Shown here: positions 23,129 through 34,123 of the stretch, one piece after another | How the letters are laid out: the number at the start of each line of letters is the position of its first letter | Numbering within the stretch: the stretch's first letter is position 1 | NCBI RefSeq assembly: GCF_019247635.1 | Contig: NZ_JAFBAR010000090.1 | Span: forward strand, 1 to 64,000 | From: Mycobacterium sp. | GTDB lineage: Bacteria; Actinomycetota; Actinomycetes; Mycobacteriales; Mycobacteriaceae | DNA: 64,000 nucleotides | Direction: 5' to 3' | The notes under the pieces: generated by a model | What the model saw: only the letters and a program-made list of their open reading frames with translations | Database searches by the model: none | Told to the model about the DNA's origin: nothing | Program-made: the position numbers and the translations under genes

Positions 23129-24268
23129 ATGTCCGATACCGCAGATCTGAACGCAGCCATCCGCGCGGCGCTGACCAAGGTGATCGATCCCGAGCTACGA
23201 CGCCCCATCACCGAACTCGGAATGGTCAAGAGCGTCGACGCCAGGCCCGATGGCGCCGTCCACGTCGAGATATACCTGACCACCGCCAGCTGCCCGAAAA
23301 AGTCCGAAATCAGCGAGCGCGTCACCCAGGCCGTCGCCGACGTTCCCGGCACCGGGTCGGTCAAGGTCAGCCTCGACGTGATGAGTGACGAGCAGCGGAC
23401 GGAGTTGCGCAAGCAGCTGCGCGGGGATTCGCGTGAACCCGTCATCCCGTTCGCCCAGCCCAACTCCCTGACCCGGGTCTATGCCGTCGCCTCCGGTAAG
23501 GGTGGCGTCGGAAAGTCCAGTGTCACAGTCAATTTGGCCGCGGCGATGACGGCACGCGGTCTGTCTGTCGGGGTGCTCGACGCCGACATCCACGGCCACT
23601 CGATCCCGCGCATGATGGGCACCACCGACCGGCCCACGCAGGTGGAGTCCATGATCCTGCCGCCCATCGCCTACGACGTGAAGGTCATCTCGATCGCCCA
23701 GTTCACCCAGGACAACACGCCGGTGGTGTGGCGCGGGCCGATGTTGCACCGGGCGTTGCAGCAGTTCCTGGCCGACGTGTATTGGGGCGATCTGGACGTG
23801 TTGCTGCTCGACCTGCCGCCAGGAACCGGCGATGTCGCCATCTCGGTGGCTCAGCTGATCCCGAACGCGGAGATCTTGGTAGTGACCACTCCACAGCTGG
23901 CTGCCGCTGAGGTCGCCGAAAGAGCCGGCAGCATCGCAATCCAAACCCGTCAGCGCGTCGTCGGCGTGGTGGAGAACATGTCCGGGCTGGTACTGCCGGA
24001 CGGTTCGCGACTGCAGGTCTTCGGCGAGGGCGGCGGCCAGCAGGTCGCCGAGCGGCTGTCCCGCGCGGTCGGCGCGGAAGTACCACTGCTGGGGCGAATT
24101 TCGCTGGACCCGGCGCTGGTGGCCGCCGGCGATGCGGGCGTGCCAATCGTGCTGAGTGCCCCCGATTCCGAGGTGGGCAAGGAACTGCTGAGCATTGCCG
24201 ACGGTTTGGCGTCACGGCGGCGCGGGCTGGCCGGGGTGTCGCTGGGGCTGGACCCGACCCGGCGCTGA
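23129..24268 (+). CDS. mrp: Mrp/NBP35-family P-loop ATPase, iron-sulfur carrier type
   Basis: Predicted iron-sulfur cluster carrier or assembly ATPase in the cytosol. Residues 1-95 are a MIP18/DUF59 domain (AALTKVIDPELRRPITELGMV, LTTASCPKKSEI); the P-loop ATPase follows with the deviant Walker A SGKGGVGKSS near 122-131, DADIHGHSIPRMMG and DLPPGTGD. The usual C-terminal CxxC that ligates the cluster is not present: the matching segment is ENMSGLVLPDGSRLQVFGEGGG. The start is ATG 23129 (379 residues); an adjacent in-frame GTG at 23126 is equally possible. Two hairpins follow the stop. Confidence 0.9.
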   Translation: MSDTADLNAAIRAALTKVIDPELRRPITELGMVKSVDARPDGAVHVEIYLTTASCPKKSEISERVTQAVADVPGTGSVKVSLDVMSDEQRTELRKQLRGDSREPVIPFAQPNSLTRVYAVASGKGGVGKSSVTVNLAAAMTARGLSVGVLDADIHGHSIPRMMGTTDRPTQVESMILPPIAYDVKVISIAQFTQDNTPVVWRGPMLHRALQQFLADVYWGDLDVLLLDLPPGTGDVAISVAQLIPNAEILVVTTPQLAAAEVAERAGSIAIQTRQRVVGVVENMSGLVLPDGSRLQVFGEGGGQQVAERLSRAVGAEVPLLGRISLDPALVAAGDAGVPIVLSAPDSEVGKELLSIADGLASRRRGLAGVSLGLDPTRR

Positions 24269-24279
24269 GCCAGCCTCTG

Positions 24280-24339
24280 GCGAGCGTGCGCGTCTGCACA
24301 GCGACACGCCGCAAAATACGTACAGTTGCGCACGCTCGC
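24280..24339. terminator. GAGCGTGCG-type hairpin downstream of mrp
   Basis: Arms 24280-24291 and 24328-24339 are 12-base inverse complements (GCGAGCGTGCGC). The interior contains ACACGCCGCAAAA and GTACAG. Nearly the same element recurs at 55148-55205 and 58754-58815, always beyond the stop of a gene, so a terminator or small palindromic repeat family is likely. Confidence 0.5.
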
Positions 24340-24363
24340 GGCTGACGGTGCGTCGCGGGTTGG

Positions 24364-24430
24364 GACGCGGAATTTCGCGCGACGCGGAATTGCGCGACGC
24401 GGAATTGCGGGACGCGGAATTGCGCGCGAC
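24364..24430. repeat. four-copy 15-bp tandem repeat (GACGCGGAATTGCGC)
   Basis: Four copies in tandem; the first has AATTTCG, the third ends GCGG, and the last is extended by GC. The 327-base gap between mrp and tatB holds this repeat and the hairpins at 24280-24339 and 24473-24528, with no gene. Confidence 0.7.
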
Positions 24431-24472
24431 GGCAGCAGGCACGCGATTTGATCGGCCGCGGCGTGGGCGCGC

Positions 24473-24528
24473 CGAGCGTGAACTGGGGGCGAAAATCCGG
24501 CCAGATTTTCGCCCCCAGTTCACGCTCG
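24473..24528. terminator. perfect 25-bp inverted repeat between convergent mrp and tatB
   Basis: Arms 24473-24497 and 24504-24528 are perfect inverse complements around a 6-base loop. The right arm contains ATTTTCGCCCCC, so a T-rich segment falls within the stem. It lies between the convergent mrp and tatB genes and would serve as a terminator for both. Its outer GAGCGTGA/TCACGCTC resembles the outer arms of the GAGCGTGCG family. Confidence 0.6.
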
Positions 24529-24595
24529 CCGAAGGGCTTCGTCATCACCCACGACGCCCGAGGAGGGCTGGGCCCAGCTCTCGACAGAGTCGGCC

Positions 24596-24994
24596 CTACG
24601 TCGCGTCGGTGTCGAAGGGCACCGGGCCTTCGGCGGGCCGCTCAACCTGAGCGGCCCGCGGCGCAGGCGTAGGCGTCGCGGTCGCCCCGTTGGCCGGCTT
24701 GTCGAAGTTCCCGGTGAGGAACGAGTCGTCGCCGTCGAGCAGATGTTTGGTGAGCGCCGCCCGCGGTGTTATCCCGCGTAGCTTCTGTAGCTCGCTCAAT
24801 TGCCCGCGCAGGTCGTCGAATTCGGGTCCCATGTCCTCGCGCAGCTGGCTGGTCACGCCGCTGAGGTAGTCGCGCGCTTGCCGCAGCGCGTTCGACGACC
24901 ACCGAATGGCACCGGGAAGCCGCTCCGGGCCAAGGATCACCAGGCCGACTACCACGAGGACCAGGATGTGTTCCCAGCTCAGGTTGGTAAACAT
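24596..24994 (-). CDS. tatB: Sec-independent (Tat) protein translocase subunit TatB
   Basis: Membrane subunit that, with TatC, recognises twin-arginine signal peptides. The 132-residue protein starts with one membrane helix ([16 protein letters not shown]), the PERLPG turn typical of TatA/B, an amphipathic helix ([19 protein letters not shown]), then a hydrophilic tail ending in Pro/Ala-rich sequence. Its start directly abuts the htrA stop, so the two are co-transcribed. Confidence 0.95.
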   Translation of the reverse strand: MFTNLSWEHILVLVVVGLVILGPERLPGAIRWSSNALRQARDYLSGVTSQLREDMGPEFDDLRGQLSELQKLRGITPRAALTKHLLDGDDSFLTGNFDKPANGATATPTPAPRAAQVERPAEGPVPFDTDAT

Positions 24995-26602
<1,608 letters not shown>

Positions 26603-26667
26603 CTAGTATCCATGGTCGCTGGCGGGTCGGCATGAGGCCGACGCGCCGACGCGGTCCTGGGCCCCAA

Positions 26668-27051
26668 CTAACGGCGCTTAGGCTGGTCACGCCCGTCGCG
26701 GTCGGCGTAAGGCTCCTTGTCCTCCGGTGGATAGTGCGGAATCTCGGAAAGCATTCCCAACAGCGTGCTGGGGATCCGGATCGGGTGGGAGTCGCGCAGC
26801 GCGGCACGGGCGCGGCTGTGGTCCTCGACTTCCGCCGCGCATTGCGGGCACAGCGAAAGGTGGTGGGCGGCGCGCAAATGGGCGTTCATCCGCAACTCGC
26901 CGTCGACGAACGCCGCGATGGCCTCGATGGACAGGTGCTCGGTGGAACCAAACCGGCGCGGCGCGCCGACCGGCTCGTCGCTCTGAGAGGCAAACTGTGC
27001 GGGCAGCCAGGAGAACGCGCGACGAAACACCTCGCCTCGGTCGCCCATCAC
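26668..27051 (-). CDS. rseA: anti-sigma E factor RseA (zinc-associated)
   Basis: Cytosolic anti-sigma factor that holds SigE inactive until redox or envelope stress. The 127-residue protein starts MMGDRGEVFRRAFSWLPAQF and carries the ZAS-type motif HHLSLCPQC (HxxxCxxC) near residue 63-71. The conserved IPSTLLGMLSEIP is present; the tail after residue 110 is shorter than in M. tuberculosis (154 residues). Two adjacent ATG codons could serve as start. In M. tuberculosis rseA follows sigE directly; here sigE is about 9.7 kb away, so rseA must use its own promoter (see 27082-27087). Confidence 0.93.
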   Translation of the reverse strand: MMGDRGEVFRRAFSWLPAQFASQSDEPVGAPRRFGSTEHLSIEAIAAFVDGELRMNAHLRAAHHLSLCPQCAAEVEDHSRARAALRDSHPIRIPSTLLGMLSEIPHYPPEDKEPYADRDGRDQPKRR

Positions 27052-27081
27052 CCGATCCTCTCATTGCACGCTTATGTTTCG

Positions 27082-27087
27082 AATGTA
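27082..27087 (-). promoter_or_regulatory. candidate -10 hexamer for rseA
   Basis: On the minus strand TACATT fits the mycobacterial TANNNT -10 pattern, with transcription starting near 27075 and leaving a leader of about 24 bases that contains the GAGAGGA ribosome site. No clear -35 is seen. Support comes from the unusual separation of rseA from sigE. Confidence 0.35.
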
Positions 27088-27178
27088 GCGCGATGCGGCG
27101 CCCGATAGGCCGTCTGCGGGCGCAAACCAATGAATTAGACGCAGACGTGTCGGCGGCGGTTGCCGCCGGATGACCGCG

Positions 27179-29410
<2,232 letters not shown>

Positions 29411-29483
29411 TTCGCACCTCCACGGACGGCAGCTCGGCACTACGCGTCGGGCGCGCCCGGGGGCCATCGGAGCTACAGTTAAT

Positions 29484-29506
29484 CCGCATCATGTCCGGAG
29501 GTGCGG
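29484..29506 (+). promoter_or_regulatory. conserved leader dyad, copy A
   Basis: A 23-base dyad, CCGCA...TGCGG around ATCATGTCCGGA, repeated almost unchanged at 33721-33743 and 34021-34043, each time 90-150 bases before a LuxR-type regulator or its remnant. Surrounding sequence is also related from about 29448 to 29660. A protein-binding operator is inferred, possibly for the regulator itself. Confidence 0.45.
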
Positions 29507-29637
29507 TTGCCGTGGCCCGTCAGTTGTACCGGTCGGCCTCCCAGGCCGCTCGCTATGTAGCGTGCGCCGGCAGGTCGGTCCGGTTGATGGGGAATTTTCC
29601 CCATTTTTCACGGCGCCGATCTTGGACGGCGCCGTGA
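29491..29637 (+). CDS. candidate upstream ORF overlapping the regulator start, copy A
   Basis: ATGTCCGGA opens a 48-codon frame (MSGGAVAVARQLYRS...) whose TGA overlaps the GTG start of the regulator (CCGTGA). The third copy at 34028-34123 has the same ATGTCCGGA start and also ends in CGCCGTGA on its regulator start. This suggests a translationally coupled leader peptide. The peptides themselves are poorly conserved, and the regulator frame is also open through this region, so the ORF may be fortuitous. Confidence 0.3.
   Translation: MSGGAVAVARQLYRSASQAARYVACAGRSVRLMGNFPHFSRRRSWTAP
29588..29603. repeat. near-palindrome in regulator leader
   Basis: TGGGGAATTTTCCCCA is a near-palindrome 31 bases before the regulator start. 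Copy B (33824-33839) keeps TGGGGAATTTTCCCTA, while copy C has lost it. It could be an operator or a leader hairpin. Confidence 0.35.
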
Positions 29638-32264
29638 ACGCTGTTGGGCGTCCGGCGGAGCGCTTGCTCGAGCGCGAGGCCGTGCTGGCCGAGCTGGCCG
29701 CGCTGGCGCGGGGGGTGCGCCGCGGCGCCGGCCGGGTGGTGTTGCTGCGGGGCGAGGCCGGGATCGGCAAGACCGCTGCGATCACCGGGTTCACCGCCGG
29801 GCTCGATCACACGGTGTCGGTGTTGTGGGGCGGGTGCGACCCACTGGCGGCGCCGCGGCCGCTGGGTCCGCTGCTCGACGCGCTGGCCGGGTTGGGCCCC
29901 GCGGCGGCCGGGGCGCTGGGTGAGGCGATCGATGCCGGTGACACCACCGCTCTGTACCGGAGGCTGCTGGCAACGCTGCGCGACGGGCACCGTTGGGTGT
30001 GGGTGATCGAGGACGCCCACTGGGCCGACGGGGCGACCCTGGATCTCGTGCGCTTCCTGGCCCGGCGCATCGCGTCGCTTCCGCTGCTGCTGGCGGTGTC
30101 CTATCGCGACGACGAGCTGGACGCGGCGCATCCGCTCGCGATCGCGCTCGGCGACGTGGCGACCTGCACGGCGGTGAGCCGCATCGGGTTGGAGCCGCTC
30201 ACCCGTGCCGCAGTGGCGGTGTTGGCCGCGGGCAGCGGGCTCAACGCCGACCAGCTACACGAGCTCACCGGTGGAAACCCGTTCTTCGTCACCGAAGTGC
30301 TGGCCGCTGGCGCTGCTGCGCTGGATCGGAATGCGTTGCCGCGCAGCGTTTCCGAGGCGGTGTGGGGCCGGCTGGCCCGCCTGTCCGCGGGCGCGCGGGA
30401 GACCGCCCAGGCGGTGGCGGTCTGCGGACCGCGGGCCGACGTGGCCCTGGTGCGTCGGCTGTGTCCGGCGGCCGGCGCGAGCCTGTCCGAATGCCTGGAC
30501 GCGGGAATGCTGCTTGCCGAGGGGGAAGCGGTTCGGTTTCGTCACGAGCTGGCCCGGCGCGCCACGCTGGACCGCATCGATGACTACCAGCGCAAGACGT
30601 TGCATTCTCGCGCGCTGTGCGCGCTTGCCCAACCACCGATCGACCCGAACACGCTGGCGCCGTTGGCCTTTCATGCTGACCAAGCCGGTGACGATGACGC
30701 CGCGGTTCGCTACGGGACCGGCGCCGCGCAGCGCGCCGCCGGACTGGGTGCACACCGCCAGGCCGCCGACCTCTACGCGCTGGTGCTGCGCCACGCCGCC
30801 ACCGCCCCCGCCGAACAGAAGGTCGTCTGGATCGAACAGCATGCGCAGGCCAGTTACCTGGGCGGTCGCGTGCAGGCGTGCGTGCGCTCGTATCGGGACG
30901 CGATCGCGCTTCGCCACCAGCTCGGGGATCAGCTGGGCGAGGGCGACGATCTGCGCCGCCTGTCGCACGTGTTGAGCCGCGCTTCCGAAGCCAGGAAGGC
31001 AGGTCAGGCCTCGCTGCGGCTGCTGGAGCAATGCGGGCCCACCCCGCAGCTCGCCGCGTCGCTGGCACACATGGCCGAGCTTTCCATGATGAAAGACGAC
31101 CCGACCTGCGTTGAGTACGCGACCCGCGCGATCACCCTGGGCGAACAACTGGATTTGCGGGGCGTCGTGATCAAGGCCAACTTCTATGCAGCCCTGTTCA
31201 GTCTGCTGCGCACGGGCGCGGGGTGGGAAGAGCTCGAAGCGGCGTGGCGGCGGGCGATGGGCGGCGCGGAGCTTGCCGAACTCGCGGGGCTGATAGGTAT
31301 GGGCTTGTGCTGGCAGGCGGCGCTGCACTACGAGGTTGATCGCGCCGAACGCTACATCGCTGAAACGACGGCGTTTTGCGCCGAACACGATTTGGCAACG
31401 TTCGAGCCGCTCGCGGTGTCCGCGGCAACGTTTGTCGCGTTGCACCGGGGTGATTGGGCCCGCGCCGCAACCTGCGCCGAGGACGTCCTCTCCCGACCCG
31501 CGATGGTTGCGCTGCATCGACTTTTGCCGTTGACCACCCTGGGATTGATCCACGCCCGGCGCGGCCGGGGCCCGGCGTCCGCGCTCCTGGATGAAGCCCT
31601 GGGCACCGCCGAACGCGACGACTTTTTCCGCCTGGGACCGGTGTGGCCCGCACGCGCCGAGGCGGCCTGGCTGGGCGGCGATGACCATGCGGCCCGCGCG
31701 GAGGCGCAGGCGGGTCTGGCGACGGCTCCCGAGCACGCCAACCCCTGGCTGGTCGGATCCCTTTGTCGCTGGCTGCGGTTGGCGGGCGGTGAAGCCGCCG
31801 ACGATCGAAAGCTGAGCACGCCCTTCGAGTTGGAGGTCAGCGGCGACTGGCAAGGCGCCGCCGCCGAATGGACGCGCCGCGGCTGTCCCTACGACGCGGC
31901 CATCGCGCAGCTCGACGGCGACGTTGCCGCGGTGGAATCCGCGCTGGCCACGTTCCGCCGCCTCGGTGCCACGGCCGCGGGCCGCCGTGCCCGGCAACGC
32001 CTCACCGCGCTGCGCGGGCGTACCCCCCGCACCCGCCGCACCGACATCCACGCCGACCCCGACGGGCTGAGCCGCCGCGAACGCGAAGTGCTCATCCTGA
32101 TCGCGGCCGGCCACAGCGACGCCGACATCGCCACAAAGCTCTCCATCAGCCCGAAAACCGTTGGTCACCACGTGGAATCGATCCTGACGAAACTCGGGGT
32201 CGACAACCGCACCCAAGCGGCCGCCGCTAGCCGGCAACGCCAGATCGGCGCCTCGCTTGGCTGA
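29634..32264 (+). CDS. large ATPase-LuxR transcriptional regulator, copy A
   Basis: An 876-residue signal-responsive regulator of the LAL/STAND type. The GTG at 29634 is chosen because the paralogue at 34120 starts at the same point and the conserved block (GRPAERLLEREAVLAELAAL) begins here; the frame is open upstream. Walker A GEAGIGKT is at 40-47 and Walker B WVWVIEDAHWAD near 120. A TPR-like helical middle follows (SVSEAVWGRLARLSAG, LGAHRQAADLYALVLRHA). The C-terminal LuxR/GerE helix-turn-helix reads SRREREVLILIAAGHSDADIATKLSISPKTVGHHVESILTKLG. It is closely similar to the gene at 34120. Ligand and targets unknown. It lies between sigE and rseA. Confidence 0.9.
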   Translation: MNAVGRPAERLLEREAVLAELAALARGVRRGAGRVVLLRGEAGIGKTAAITGFTAGLDHTVSVLWGGCDPLAAPRPLGPLLDALAGLGPAAAGALGEAIDAGDTTALYRRLLATLRDGHRWVWVIEDAHWADGATLDLVRFLARRIASLPLLLAVSYRDDELDAAHPLAIALGDVATCTAVSRIGLEPLTRAAVAVLAAGSGLNADQLHELTGGNPFFVTEVLAAGAAALDRNALPRSVSEAVWGRLARLSAGARETAQAVAVCGPRADVALVRRLCPAAGASLSECLDAGMLLAEGEAVRFRHELARRATLDRIDDYQRKTLHSRALCALAQPPIDPNTLAPLAFHADQAGDDDAAVRYGTGAAQRAAGLGAHRQAADLYALVLRHAATAPAEQKVVWIEQHAQASYLGGRVQACVRSYRDAIALRHQLGDQLGEGDDLRRLSHVLSRASEARKAGQASLRLLEQCGPTPQLAASLAHMAELSMMKDDPTCVEYATRAITLGEQLDLRGVVIKANFYAALFSLLRTGAGWEELEAAWRRAMGGAELAELAGLIGMGLCWQAALHYEVDRAERYIAETTAFCAEHDLATFEPLAVSAATFVALHRGDWARAATCAEDVLSRPAMVALHRLLPLTTLGLIHARRGRGPASALLDEALGTAERDDFFRLGPVWPARAEAAWLGGDDHAARAEAQAGLATAPEHANPWLVGSLCRWLRLAGGEAADDRKLSTPFELEVSGDWQGAAAEWTRRGCPYDAAIAQLDGDVAAVESALATFRRLGATAAGRRARQRLTALRGRTPRTRRTDIHADPDGLSRREREVLILIAAGHSDADIATKLSISPKTVGHHVESILTKLGVDNRTQAAAASRQRQIGASLG

Positions 32265-32297
32265 GAACATCCCTGTGCGGCACGACCCCCGGGGGGA

Positions 32298-33293
32298 TCA
32301 GCCCCAGCAGCTCACCCGCGGGTCGTTGCGATTACTGGAACTAACCACCCGGCCGTCGCTTGTGGTGATCGTGCAGTTCAACTGGCTATCCCCAAGCAAG
32401 CTGGAAGCTTGCACCGACCGGACGGCGCTCGGCGAGGTGGGGGCCAGGGTCAGCGTCCACGGGATGTCGGCGTCGGGCTGGGTACGCAGTCGGCCCGACG
32501 CGTCCACGTACGTGACCATGATGCTGTCGGCAGGCGCCTTGATACCGGTCACTGAATACGTGATTTGAACGGGACCGGCGGGCGTTGTGGTTGGCATGAC
32601 CGGTGCCGCCACTGGCGGCGCCGGCTGGGATGCGACCAGCGCAGTCGTGGTCGCCGACGGGGATAATGGCACCCCGGTGGTGGGCGGCGACGCGCGGGAT
32701 AGGACGTAGCCGATGATCCCGATGGCAGGCAGCATCGTGACGATAGCGGCGATCAGCGCCGCCCTCGCCGGGCGGCGTCGGCGGCGCTCGGTCGCGCGCT
32801 TGGGCAACAGCCGCCACATCAGGACACCGACCGCCACGGCGGCGCACAACACTAGCCCGACGAGCAAGAACTGCAGCCCGAAGATCGCAAAATCGTTGGC
32901 GTGATACGAGTTGTTCCCGCTGACACATCGGAAGCTCATCGTGATCCCCGAGCCGCCCGAAGGCGTGTCGTAGTGCTTGTTGTCGTTGGCAAGGTGATAC
33001 CCGCCGCCGCACACGATCCCGCTCATCCACAACGCGCTCGACGGATTCAGGGTGACCAATCCTGTTGTGACACATAGGCAGACGACGGCAGCGATGGGTA
33101 GGACAAACACCAGTCCAAAGAAGATCCACACGCGGTTGTCACCGCGCTCCGTCTCGTCCGGGGCATGAGTACGGCCGTGTCCTCGCGAGGCGTCGAATGT
33201 GAACGCCGGGTCAGCGCCGTCGACTGGCTTCCCGCCGGGCCGCCGACGTTCGAGTTCGGCGATGCGTCGCTCGGGGTCACCCCAGTCCGTCAT
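32298..33293 (-). CDS. membrane protein with C-terminal MmpS-like domain
   Basis: A 331-residue protein of unknown function. Residues 1-55 are hydrophilic; two membrane helices are at about 56-80 ([24 protein letters not shown]) and about 135-160 ([26 protein letters not shown]), and a third at about 178-195 ([20 protein letters not shown]). The C-terminal about 100 residues ([60 protein letters not shown]) resemble the extracytoplasmic domain of MmpS proteins, which partner MmpL lipid exporters. No mmpL gene is near. It runs against the flanking regulators and is 30 bases after a small secreted-protein gene on the same strand, so the two likely form an operon. Confidence 0.8.
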   Translation of the reverse strand: MTDWGDPERRIAELERRRPGGKPVDGADPAFTFDASRGHGRTHAPDETERGDNRVWIFFGLVFVLPIAAVVCLCVTTGLVTLNPSSALWMSGIVCGGGYHLANDNKHYDTPSGGSGITMSFRCVSGNNSYHANDFAIFGLQFLLVGLVLCAAVAVGVLMWRLLPKRATERRRRRPARAALIAAIVTMLPAIGIIGYVLSRASPPTTGVPLSPSATTTALVASQPAPPVAAPVMPTTTPAGPVQITYSVTGIKAPADSIMVTYVDASGRLRTQPDADIPWTLTLAPTSPSAVRSVQASSLLGDSQLNCTITTSDGRVVSSSNRNDPRVSCWG

Positions 33294-33323
33294 CGAAGAT
33301 TCCCTCTGAAAATATCGCGCGGC

Positions 33324-33620
33324 TCACGGAACCCATAACGGCGGCATGTTCGGTGGCGGTTGATATCCCGGGGGATTCGGCCCGTCCCAGATATACGGGG
33401 AACCAGAATTCCCCTGCCCGGTCATCACGTAGTAGTAGGTGTGGCAGACCGTCATATCCCATGTCACGCCGCCTCCTGGCAACGGTTGTCCTGGACACCA
33501 CTGCAGCGGACCGCCGACGGCTTGGGCGGTGCCCGCGGACAGCCCCATACCGGCCCCCGCGATGCCGGCCGACAGCACTGCCCCGACAGCGATCCGCTTC
33601 AAAATGCGCCCCGTGTTCAT
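33324..33620 (-). CDS. small secreted mycobacterial protein
   Basis: A 98-residue protein with a clear signal peptide: MNTGRILKRIAVGAVLSAGIAGAGMGLSAGTAQA, with cleavage expected after AQA. The mature about 65 residues (VGGPLQWCPGQPLPGG, WDMTVCHTYYYV, PGYQPPPNMPPLWVP) have two cysteines that may form a disulfide. The pattern matches small exported proteins seen in many copies in slow-growing mycobacteria, function unknown. The ATG at 33620 is preferred over one 21 bases upstream because the signal peptide starts there. Probably co-transcribed with the MmpS-like membrane protein. Confidence 0.8.
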   Translation of the reverse strand: MNTGRILKRIAVGAVLSAGIAGAGMGLSAGTAQAVGGPLQWCPGQPLPGGGVTWDMTVCHTYYYVMTGQGNSGSPYIWDGPNPPGYQPPPNMPPLWVP

Positions 33621-33720
33621 GGTCGGGTCCTTTCGATGCATCGCCTCCGCCCCCTTTCGCGACTCAGCGGCGACGGTCCGTATTGGGCGCGCCCGGGGGG
33701 CCGTCGGCGCTCCAGTGAAT

Positions 33721-33743
33721 CCGCATCATGTCCGGATGTGCGG
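33721..33743 (+). promoter_or_regulatory. conserved leader dyad, copy B
   Basis: Same dyad as copy A (CCGCATCATGTCCGGATGTG, then CGG). An ATGTCCGGA frame here (33728-33823, 31 codons) stops before the regulator remnant instead of on its start. Homology with copy A extends from about 33683 (the GGGCGCGCCCGGGGG block) to the regulator remnant. Confidence 0.4.
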
Positions 33744-33857
33744 TTACTGTGGCCCCGGCTTTGTTCGGGTGGCCTCCCGGGGCGCTCGCTATGAAGTGTG
33801 CGCCGGCGGCCGGGCGGGGTTGATGGGGAATTTTCCCTATTTTCTGAAGCATCCGAG

Positions 33858-33975
33858 ATGACGACCACTTCATTGGGTCCGACTCCAGCGGAGCGCTTGG
33901 CTGGAGCGCGAGGCGGTGCTGGCCGAGTTGCGTGGACTGTTGCACGGGGTGCGCCGTGGCACGGGGCGGGTGGTG
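33858..33975 (+). pseudogene. 5' fragment of a third LuxR-type regulator, copy B
   Basis: DNA from 33858 aligns with the first about 115 bases of the regulator at 29634: CGGAGCGCTTG, then GAGCGCGAGG, GTGCTGGCCGAG and GGGGTGCGCCG match. One extra base in the GGAGCGCTTGGCTGG stretch shifts the frame after about 16 codons. After GGGCGGGTGGTG the match stops and the leader of copy C begins. It is therefore a dead, truncated duplicate left between the two intact regulators. Confidence 0.75.
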
Positions 33976-34020
33976 CGCCCGATGGGCGTGCTCAGCCGCC
34001 GCGGCGCAGCTACAGTGAAT

Positions 34021-34043
34021 CCGCATCATGTCCGGATGTGTGG
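34021..34043 (+). promoter_or_regulatory. conserved leader dyad, copy C
   Basis: Same dyad as copies A and B with TGTGTGG at its right end. It lies about 77 bases before the GTG of the downstream regulator. An alternative GTG at 34016 is in frame with the regulator, which leaves the true start open. Confidence 0.4.
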
Positions 34044-34123
34044 TTGCTGCGGCCCAGGATTCTCCCCAGCGGCCTGGTCGGGGCGCTCGCTGGCTGGCGT
34101 GCGCCGGCGGGACCGCGCCGTGA
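34028..34123 (+). CDS. candidate upstream ORF overlapping the regulator start, copy C
   Basis: ATGTCCGGA opens a 31-codon frame (MSGCVVAAAQDSPQRPGRG...) ending in CCGTGA, which overlaps the GTG of the regulator at 34120. The arrangement equals that of copy A at 29491. A coupled leader peptide is possible; coding is unproven. Confidence 0.3.
   Translation: MSGCVVAAAQDSPQRPGRGARWLACAGGTAP

Noticed and set aside
24364-24430. CRISPR-like repeats
   Set aside because: Units are contiguous without spacers and no cas genes are present; simple tandem repeat.
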